This document shows positions 16,159 through 21,420 of a stretch of DNA of 29,376 bases, in pieces. Position numbers and translations under genes: made by a program. Source of the stretch: Nitrosotalea sp. (GTDB taxonomy: Archaea; Halobacteriota; Syntropharchaeia; Alkanophagales; Methanospirareceae). The notes beneath the pieces are model-generated. The model had not been told where the DNA came from. It saw nothing but the letters and a program-made list of their open reading frames with translations, and searched no databases. Within the stretch, counting starts at the first letter, position 1, and each line of letters opens with the position of its first letter. Location of the stretch: assembly GCA_020725315.1 (NCBI GenBank), contig DYFG01000004.1, positions 1 to 29,376 on the forward strand. Direction: 5' to 3'.

Positions 16159-16790
16159 TTTAGTTCCTCTTTTTCAAATAATGGTGTTAATTTCTTTTTC
16201 GCTGTAAAAATATCTTCCCATCCTAAATATACAGTCCAGTCCGCCTTTTCAGGAACACCCAATTTCTTTGCAAGTAGATGCCTGAGAAACTGTTTTCGAA
16301 GATGTTTATCTACCGAAAAAATGTACATATCTCCACTATTATTTTCATAGTACAGACTTTCATTAAATTGTCTTGCAGAATCTCCCAAAGAATTCCAATT
16401 ATCTACATGGATAGGTGTTAAAACTTCCTGTATGTCCTCTAAGATGTCCGCATCGGTTGGGACACAATGTAAATGCGCATGATAATCATGGGGCGTATCT
16501 CTTTTTGTGATGCTCGTACTGGATAAATTGTGTTCAAAAAATATACAACCGCCATATTCTTCATTAAGTATTTTCCTGACAACTCTTTTAATAGCCAAAA
16601 AATCGGCTACCAGATCTCCCGAGAGACTTTGGAACAATGGGATATGCTTTTTTGTAATAATTAGCATATGTCCCTCTACTATTGGGCCTAATGATAGCAT
16701 TATGTAAAATTTTTTTATCTTTTTCAATATTCTTTCTTTATCCGGCGGGAAACAAAATCTACACTTCTCTCTTAACTTTAATGGATCCAT
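16155..16790 (-). CDS. HIT-family nucleotide hydrolase/transferase-like protein
   Basis: The 211-residue product has the histidine-triad signature HAHLHCVP (H104, H106, H108) and the upstream GHMLIITKKHI strand of HIT proteins, which cleave or transfer nucleotidyl groups through the middle His. An N-terminal C-R-F-C pair (C10, C13) precedes the fold, as in some Zn-containing HIT branches. The C-terminal 80 residues (FSVDKHLRKQFLRHLLAKKL, then VYLGWEDIF) lie outside the HIT core and are unfamiliar. It is coupled to the toroid gene by an ATGA overlap and lies 46 nt after the NMAD1 gene. The substrate is unknown; a modified or dinucleotide substrate is plausible from the neighbouring NMAD1 gene. 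Confidence 0.85.
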   Translation of the reverse strand: MDPLKLREKCRFCFPPDKERILKKIKKFYIMLSLGPIVEGHMLIITKKHIPLFQSLSGDLVADFLAIKRVVRKILNEEYGGCIFFEHNLSSTSITKRDTPHDYHAHLHCVPTDADILEDIQEVLTPIHVDNWNSLGDSARQFNESLYYENNSGDMYIFSVDKHLRKQFLRHLLAKKLGVPEKADWTVYLGWEDIFTAKKKLTPLFEKEELK

Positions 16791-16836
16791 TCTTTCTTGG
16801 ATGCATTATGCTCTCTATCCACGTAAAGAGCATTTG

Positions 16837-17127
16837 TCACTCTTTTCTTCTTTGTTTTTCATCTCTCAATTTCATTAATGCAAATATGCAATAATTTATA
16901 ATATCCCGATATTCTGCTTCTACACCTTCAGAGATTTTAGGTGGCTCTTTAGATTCTTCTAGTTTCCGTATTCGGTATGCCTTGACTATTATCTGATCTG
17001 TAATTGAAGAGAGTCGCATTTTTCGCCATGAATCCCCGTAATCTGTGTTCTTTGCAATCATAAGTTCTCTGACCTCCTTTAAAATTTCATCATATTCCCT
17101 TATTGTGTCCTTTTTGGCTTCTTCCAT
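16837..17127 (-). CDS. DUF1599 / nucleotide modification associated domain 1 (NMAD1) protein
   Basis: 96 residues with the family hallmarks AKNTDYGDSWRKMR, SSITDQIIVKAYRIRKLEE and YRDIINYCIFALMKL. These match the pattern of DUF1599, predicted in earlier comparative genomics to be associated with nucleotide or DNA base modification and common in Bacteroidetes and phages; its biochemistry is not established to my knowledge. First gene of the NMAD1-HIT-toroid cassette. A TATA-like box at 17164-17172 gives it a short leader. It begins 10 nt after the stop of a truncated thymidylate-kinase-like fragment, so the cassette appears inserted there. AT-rich coding suggests transfer. Confidence 0.8.
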   Translation of the reverse strand: MEEAKKDTIREYDEILKEVRELMIAKNTDYGDSWRKMRLSSITDQIIVKAYRIRKLEESKEPPKISEGVEAEYRDIINYCIFALMKLRDEKQRRKE

Positions 17128-17137
17128 ACTTATTTTT

Positions 17138-17290
17138 TTATTTACTGTATGAGAGACTAAAGCGTATATAACTATTCTTCGTGTAAGAATCTGATATTAT
17201 GCAGAAGATTTCGCTTCTAAGATACCGCGCTAAAAGCGCTGCCTGTGTTGATAACCCCGCCCCATCTAACCCTTCCATCACTATCAGCAT
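17138..17290 (-). pseudogene. Truncated thymidylate-kinase-like gene, first ~35 codons
   Basis: The ATG at 17288-17290 has a GGTGA site eight nt upstream and starts MLIVMEGLDGAGLSTQAALL followed by ARYLRSE. This is the P-loop and first helix of an archaeal dTMP-kinase-like protein; the G-L-S-T form with Leu for Lys is, from memory, a recognised archaeal variant. After about residue 35 the homology ends, and 15 unrelated residues lead to TAA at 17138-17140. The remaining ~150 residues of a kinase are absent, and the NMAD1 gene starts 10 nt later. The fragment marks the right boundary of the inserted or recombined cassette. Confidence 0.7.
17164..17172 (-). promoter_or_regulatory. Putative TATA box of the NMAD1-HIT-toroid cassette
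   Basis: On the minus strand the sequence reads AGTTATATACGC, about 37-45 nt before the NMAD1 ATG. It lies in the non-homologous tail of the kinase fragment, so the cassette seems to bring its own promoter. Confidence 0.45.
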
Positions 17291-17356
17291 CCCCGCTTCA
17301 CCGATTATTACTATTCCCTCTGCTCTAAAATCTATAACCGTGTAATAGGTATTAAA

Positions 17357-17572
17357 TTACAGGGTATAGTATTTCGCTGTCTTTTCTCCCACTTTCCGCT
17401 TCACTATTCTCTTCTTCTGCAACTCAGTTAAGCTATTCGCTACAACACCCTTCGGAATCTTCGCTTCTCTTACAATATCCTCTATCCCTTTTGATCTGCT
17501 CTCATTCGTTGCACCTATCTTTACCATCGCGTCATATACCTTTTTTACGTTCCCCGATAGTTCTTCTGCCAT
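17357..17572 (-). CDS. Small winged-helix DNA-binding protein
   Basis: 71 residues: a helix (SGNVKKVYDAMVKIG), a turn, GIEDIVREAKIPKGVVANSL as the helix-turn-helix with a recognition helix, then TELQKKRIVKRKVGEKTAKYY as the beta wing. This is the MarR/ArsR-like winged-helix layout in a minimal form common in archaea. A strong AGGAGGT site lies eight nt before the ATG, fixing the start. It is 66 nt upstream of the truncated kinase fragment on the same strand and could regulate itself or that operon. No ligand-binding domain is present. Confidence 0.75.
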   Translation of the reverse strand: MAEELSGNVKKVYDAMVKIGATNESRSKGIEDIVREAKIPKGVVANSLTELQKKRIVKRKVGEKTAKYYTL

Positions 17573-17685
17573 TACTCATACCTCCTGACTCATATCTCAC
17601 AGGAAGTTCGTATATTTGAATATTTACTAAAAAATAAAAAGGGAATGCCATAGGAAAGCTATAGCATTAATGATGTAGTATATTT

Positions 17686-17741
17686 AAGCCCTTACAGGGC
17701 TTGCAGGGGCACGGGCGGAGCCCGTGATGGGGCAGAGCCCC
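17686..17741 (-). repeat. Modular palindromic repeat, copy C (downstream of the TRAM gene)
   Basis: On the minus strand it reads GGGGCTCTGCCCC, then ACGGGCTCCGCCCGT, then AAGCCCTGTAAGGGCTT: three hairpins. The first hairpin is identical to that of copy A and the last matches A's terminal unit; the middle hairpin is unique to this copy. It begins 14 nt after the TRAM stop. Confidence 0.8.
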
Positions 17742-17755
17742 ACAGTCATGAATAC

Positions 17756-17974
17756 TCATTCCGCAACTACTTCTGCAAATGCAACTCTCCTCGATACCTT
17801 CGTTACTCGTATCTTCACACTTTCTCCCTTCTTCGTGTTGGGCACGAATACCACAAATCCCTCTACTCGAGCTATCCCATCGCCTTCTCTTCCTACATCC
17901 TCTATCTTTACATCGTAGGTCTCGCCAACGCTTATAGGGGAAGTAAATCCCCTTCTTTCTCTACTATAGTGCAT
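17756..17974 (-). CDS. TRAM-domain protein
   Basis: 72 residues made almost entirely of one TRAM domain: PISVGETYDVKIEDVGREGD, then GIARVEGFVVFVPNTKKGE, then VKIRVTKVSRRVAFAEVV. This is the five-stranded barrel that binds RNA in tRNA-modifying enzymes; stand-alone archaeal versions have been described as RNA chaperones (TRAM0076-type). A short basic N-terminus (HYSRERRGF) precedes it. The gene stands between rps7 and the winged-helix gene with its own TATA-like box at 18059-18070, and is followed by a palindromic repeat. Confidence 0.92.
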   Translation of the reverse strand: MHYSRERRGFTSPISVGETYDVKIEDVGREGDGIARVEGFVVFVPNTKKGESVKIRVTKVSRRVAFAEVVAE

Positions 17975-18058
17975 ACCTTACAAGACCTCCATTTCTACTT
18001 CCTTTCACTTTTTATTTCGTGATGCTCCACACCACTTAATTACCACTATATCCTTTTC

Positions 18059-18070
18059 TTATATAAAAAG
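18059..18070 (-). promoter_or_regulatory. Putative TATA box for the TRAM gene
   Basis: The minus strand reads CTTTTTATATAAG about 85-96 nt before the TRAM ATG, implying a leader of about 60 nt that contains GGAGG. The T-run may also help end transcripts from rps7. Confidence 0.4.
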
Positions 18071-18108
18071 CTGTAGGTTCACAACGAACCATTCAATCTA
18101 AAACCTCA

Positions 18109-18693
18109 TTATCTCGCCGACCTTGCTATCCTCTCCTTCTCCTCCTTCTTGCTTATTGAGTGGCACTTCATGTTTTTAGCCGCTGCCATGAGCTCATCAG
18201 CAAGGCACCGCTCTACGCTCTTCTTGCTCTTAAAGGAACATTTCTGTACACCCTGCGCAATGAAGCGGAGTGCTTCATTTACCCGCCTTTGTGAAGACAC
18301 GTCCACGGCTTTGGGAACTAAGATGCCACCAAATCTCAACCTGATCGTTTCTTCTCTCGGTCCTGCATTTTGAATCGCATCCACGAGTACCTGGAGCGGA
18401 TTTTCACCCGTGGCTTCGTGTATCAGATCAAAAGCGGTTTCAACGATGTTATAGGTCTTCAGTTTCTTCCCCGTGTTCTTCTCTGTCCGCATTAAGTTAT
18501 TAATAAGTCGCTCTACAATACAAATCTCCGATTCCCCAAACTGCTGTTTCGCCTGTCTTCCCCCACTATGCAGCGCGGACACCGGCTTGAGACTGATATG
18601 CTTCTCCATGCCCCTATCCTTTATCTTCACTTCTGAAACGTCCCACTTATCAAATATCTTATCAAAATGCATTGATAGTTGCATCACCCTCAC
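18109..18693 (-). CDS. rps7: 30S ribosomal protein S7 (uS7)
   Basis: Small-subunit protein of 194 residues that binds the 3' major domain of 16S rRNA near the decoding site. Recognisable blocks are the KPVSALHSGGRQAKQQFGES N-terminal segment and IVERLINNLMR, NPLQVLVDAIQNAGPREETI, and DVSSQRRVNEALRFIAQG with the conserved C-terminal helices. Length and order match archaeal S7. The ATG overlaps the rps12 stop as ATGA, so it is translationally coupled. In many archaea fusA and tuf follow; here the next gene is the TRAM protein instead. No lesion seen. Confidence 0.97.
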   Translation of the reverse strand: MRVMQLSMHFDKIFDKWDVSEVKIKDRGMEKHISLKPVSALHSGGRQAKQQFGESEICIVERLINNLMRTEKNTGKKLKTYNIVETAFDLIHEATGENPLQVLVDAIQNAGPREETIRLRFGGILVPKAVDVSSQRRVNEALRFIAQGVQKCSFKSKKSVERCLADELMAAAKNMKCHSISKKEEKERIARSAR

Positions 18694-19118
18694 CTTAAAA
18701 CCTTCTCCCTTCTCCCTCTTACCAATTCATTCAATGGAATATCGTTTACCGCCACCACCTTAAACCGTACACCTGAAAGGTCACCATACGACCTCCCTTT
18801 TCTTCCGCCTATACCTTCTATCAACACCTCGTCATGCTCGTCTATAAACTTTATTGCACCATCACCCGGGCAAAAAGCAGTCACCTGTTTACCATTTTTT
18901 ATTAACTGAACACGGACACATTTCCTTATCGCTGAATTCGGCTGCTTCGCCTCTATTCCTACCTTCTCCAGGACAATAGCCCTGGACATGTGTGCCCCTT
19001 CCAGGGGGTCTGCTTTTTTAGCTGATTTCAATGCCCTCCGTGCATACTCCAAGCTCTTCCACCTGAACTTCTTTCTTCGCTTTTTCTCCTTCCTCGCCGC
19101 ATATAGTCCTCTTCCCAT
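18690..19118 (-). CDS. rps12: 30S ribosomal protein S12 (uS12)
   Basis: Decoding-centre protein, 142 residues as usual for archaea. The conserved loop KQPNSAIRKCVRVQLIKNG is present, as are GDGAIKFIDEHDEVLIEG and the GDLSGVRFKVV C-terminal block. The N-terminus is the basic archaeal form (GLYAARKEKKRRKKFRWKS). It starts 19 nt after the nusA stop, with a GGAG site before the ATG, and overlaps rps7 by four nt. Confidence 0.97.
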   Translation of the reverse strand: MGRGLYAARKEKKRRKKFRWKSLEYARRALKSAKKADPLEGAHMSRAIVLEKVGIEAKQPNSAIRKCVRVQLIKNGKQVTAFCPGDGAIKFIDEHDEVLIEGIGGRKGRSYGDLSGVRFKVVAVNDIPLNELVRGRREKVLR

Positions 19119-19137
19119 ATCTTTTTACTCCATAGTA

Positions 19138-19566
19138 TTATTTTATTATCACATTATCGATACCCTGGTCTCGTTTAACCAGCAATTTTACCCTCTTTAT
19201 TCGCTCTCCATTTTTTCCTATTGCGATGCCTTTATGTTTCGCGAGAACTTCCACGTACGCACAGAGTTTGTCATTGTTAGTCAGCAACTCCACACTCTTC
19301 ACATTAGCCGGGCGAAGCAAGTTCTCTATGAATTCCTTTGGATCTGGTGAATATTCCACGACCTCTATATCCTTTTTGATCATCTTCTTTACCTTATTGA
19401 TGTTAGAGCCACCTTTACCGATAGCCAAGCCCATCTCCCCCTTTTTTACGACCACTATTACCTTATTTGCTTCGTTATCTACCACGCAATCCTTGACCCC
19501 CGCACCGGTAAAACTCTCGAAGATTCCTATGCACCTTATTCCCTCAGTGTCCAGCTTTATCGTCAG
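19138..19566 (-). CDS. nusA: Archaeal NusA-like two-KH protein, non-AUG start
   Basis: The archaeal NusA homologue has two KH domains that bind RNA and accompanies the RNA-polymerase operon. KH motifs are AIGKGGSN and AIGKNGER. The family's conserved N-terminus, LDTEGIRCIGIFESFTGAGV followed by KDCVVDNEAN, is fully encoded from 19566 to 19485, but the only standard start codon in frame is GTG 19485 in the middle of this block, giving 115 instead of about 142 residues. A perfect GGTGATC ribosome-binding site ends three nt before CTG 19564-19566 (and nine before ATA 19558-19560), and an in-frame TGA lies at 19573-19575. The start is therefore probably CTG or ATA. If GTG 19485 were used, the conserved N-terminus would be lost. 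Confidence 0.85.
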   Translation of the reverse strand: MTIKLDTEGIRCIGIFESFTGAGVKDCVVDNEANKVIVVVKKGEMGLAIGKGGSNINKVKKMIKKDIEVVEYSPDPKEFIENLLRPANVKSVELLTNNDKLCAYVEVLAKHKGIAIGKNGERIKRVKLLVKRDQGIDNVIIK

Positions 19567-19589
19567 TTTTGATCACCTATACGTTTCTC

Positions 19590-20003
19590 TTAACGGGGCT
19601 TCGCCCCGTTGACCCCGAAAACCCTGTAAGGGTTTACGTTGATACCCAATATTTTCCCTTTAGAGAGAACTTTTGGGGTCAGAAGCCGTAAAATTTCTGA
19701 AGCCCCGGTCTCGGTAATACACAAAGAAGCGATAGCATAAGGTTTCCCACACGCAAGTCCAAGTTCGTGGCTATTAGCCGGATATTCATAAATGGTTATC
19801 TCTCCGTTTTCCTTCTCATCGTTAAACACCTTTTTTATCTCTTCTGGACAATTAGAAGCGTGAATGACAATTTTTGCTTCTTTTCTCCTCAGTGCTTTTA
19901 TCGTCTCCTTTGACCCTATCAGTATCTCACCGCTGCTTACAACCTTTTGTAATTCTCTATTCACATCTGAGAGCTCAATTAACCCTTTTTTTGCCTTTGC
20001 CAT
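19590..20003 (-). CDS. rpl30e: Ribosomal protein L30e family (eL30), with a repeat-derived C-terminal tail
   Basis: L7Ae/L30e-type RNA-binding protein. Core blocks are VNRELQKVVSSGEILIGSKE, AKIVIHASNCPEEIKKVF, IYEYPANSHELGLACGKPYA and ASLCITETGASEILRLL. Archaeal L30e normally ends shortly after this last block (about 100 residues); here there are about 30 more, the last dozen (PYRVFGVNGAKP) encoded by the antisense of palindromic repeat copy B, with TAA just after it. The start ATG 20003 has a strong AGGAGG site eight nt upstream and overlaps the rpoA'' end by 29 bp; a GTG 13 codons later would give a more typical N-terminus but no better site. Confidence 0.92.
   Translation of the reverse strand: MAKAKKGLIELSDVNRELQKVVSSGEILIGSKETIKALRRKEAKIVIHASNCPEEIKKVFNDEKENGEITIYEYPANSHELGLACGKPYAIASLCITETGASEILRLLTPKVLSKGKILGINVNPYRVFGVNGAKPR
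19595..19637 (+). repeat. Modular palindromic repeat, copy B (inside the 3' end of rpl30e)
   Basis: GGGGCTTCGCCCC, linker GTTGACCCCGAA and AACCCTGTAAGGGTT; 41 of 43 bases match copy A at 7005-7047, the two differences lying in the loop of the first hairpin. Unlike copies A and C it is antisense to the gene whose 3' end it occupies, and it is translated. Confidence 0.85.
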
Positions 20004-21411
20004 CCCCTGTTCCTCCTATCTTAGCTCCCTGCCGTTTTGTAGTTTGATTCTCGTATTTACTTCCCATCACCAATTCTACTGCCCCAGTTCCTAATTTTAT
20101 CGGTTGTCCAACGATCACATTCTCTGTAACGCCTCTCAACTCATCCTTTTCCCCGTATATAGCCGCCTCCAAGAGGTTGTCCACGGTGACTTCAAAAGCT
20201 GCTCTCGAGAGGACCGATGCTTTCTCCCCCGCTATTCCATGCCGCCCTATCTGCTTCACCTCCCCATCCATCGTCATTGCATCTGCGATTAAGGTTATAT
20301 GGCGAGCATCCACATCCAACCCTTGCTCCTCTAATGTGCTCATCATCTCCTCGATTATCGCATTACGGGCTGCTTCTATGCCTAATATCTCCGCTATCTC
20401 AGCTATGTTGTTCGTTGTGGTTCTCGTGGAATCGACACCCTCAATCCTCAGCACCTTCTTCAACTCCGAGCCCTCGGTATAGAGCACATATCCTTCACTG
20501 GGCTCCCTTCGTACCAAAACCCTTCTTATTCCTTCTATTCCCTTCACGAGCGTATTTGAGACCTTCTCTTCAAGCCTCAGCAACTCATGATAGGACTGCT
20601 TCTTCCTCTGTATTCTCAATTCTCGGTCTTCCATCACTTCGACGAGTACATCCATGCCTATACCTCTTATCTTCTCCTCCACTTCCTCTCTCTTTATATA
20701 TCTCTCCTCCAATCTCTTCTCATTGAGCGAAAGCCAGACGGACATATCCGCTGCGGAGACCTCAATTTTACCGATAGCTCTTATGCGCGTCTCTTCTATC
20801 TCCATTGCTAACTCCTCTGCCTTATTTCGCTCCACCGCATACTCTTCAAGCAGCTTTATCTTCATTGTCGGCGTAGAAAGTTTCTTTCTCGCATCCACTA
20901 TCTCTATTATTCGTGGTAACCCAAGCGTTATATATAGAGCACCCACACCGGCGTAATGGAACGTACGCATCGTCATCTGTGTACCGGGCTCACCGATGGA
21001 CTGCGCAGCAACTATTCCAACAGCTTCCCGTGGCTCCACCTTCGCCTTTTCATATTTATCCACAACCTTCCTCACAATATCATCCAGTTTCTCCCTGGTT
21101 AGCTTTCTCCTTACCACCTTTAATTTCTTCTTCAATTCATCCTTTATTTTATCCGATAACTCACTTTTATTCACTTTGAGCTCTATGTCCCCGAGCTTTA
21201 CTTCTCCTTTCTCTTCCCTGCCCAGCATCAGTATTATATCTTCCGCGTATGCCTCCTCTAATGGTATCTCTAAAAGGTCTTCGAACGTAACAGTCAGCTC
21301 AGCCGGCAAGAAATCTTCTTTTATATGCTCTGCTATCCCTTCTTCGAGCCCAACCTTCTTGAGTTCTTCTGTCACTTCTTCCTTTTCTCCTGCCACTATC
21401 TTGAGCTCCAT
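19975..21411 (-). CDS. rpoA2: DNA-directed RNA polymerase subunit A'' (Rpo1C)
   Basis: C-terminal part of the largest polymerase subunit, 478 residues. Highly conserved blocks are VGIVAAQSIGEPGTQMTMRT followed by FHYAGVG (about residues 132-157, trigger-loop neighbourhood), GLPRIIEIVDARKKLSTPTM, TTTNNIAEIAEILGIEAARN, and DARHITLIADAMTMDGEVKQ with the closing IGRHGI segment. It is longer than typical A'' (about 380-400 residues) because of an N-terminal extension of about 75 residues, acidic and lysine-rich, before the conserved DDIVRKVVDKYEKAKVEP. It starts nine nt after the A' stop and overlaps rpl30e by 29 bp. No intein detected. Confidence 0.97.
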   Translation of the reverse strand: MELKIVAGEKEEVTEELKKVGLEEGIAEHIKEDFLPAELTVTFEDLLEIPLEEAYAEDIILMLGREEKGEVKLGDIELKVNKSELSDKIKDELKKKLKVVRRKLTREKLDDIVRKVVDKYEKAKVEPREAVGIVAAQSIGEPGTQMTMRTFHYAGVGALYITLGLPRIIEIVDARKKLSTPTMKIKLLEEYAVERNKAEELAMEIEETRIRAIGKIEVSAADMSVWLSLNEKRLEERYIKREEVEEKIRGIGMDVLVEVMEDRELRIQRKKQSYHELLRLEEKVSNTLVKGIEGIRRVLVRREPSEGYVLYTEGSELKKVLRIEGVDSTRTTTNNIAEIAEILGIEAARNAIIEEMMSTLEEQGLDVDARHITLIADAMTMDGEVKQIGRHGIAGEKASVLSRAAFEVTVDNLLEAAIYGEKDELRGVTENVIVGQPIKLGTGAVELVMGSKYENQTTKRQGAKIGGTGDGKGKKRVN

Positions 21412-21420
21412 ATCACCTTG

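Noticed and set aside
16155..16790. HIT gene as GalT or an Hint-type housekeeping enzyme
   Set aside because: It has an unusual C-terminal 80 residues and is translationally coupled to the toroid gene, which does not fit a stand-alone housekeeping HIT protein.
20217..20726. Plus-strand open frame of 169 codons inside rpoA''
   Set aside because: Antisense to a highly conserved polymerase gene; low-complexity Ser/Leu/Pro translation.
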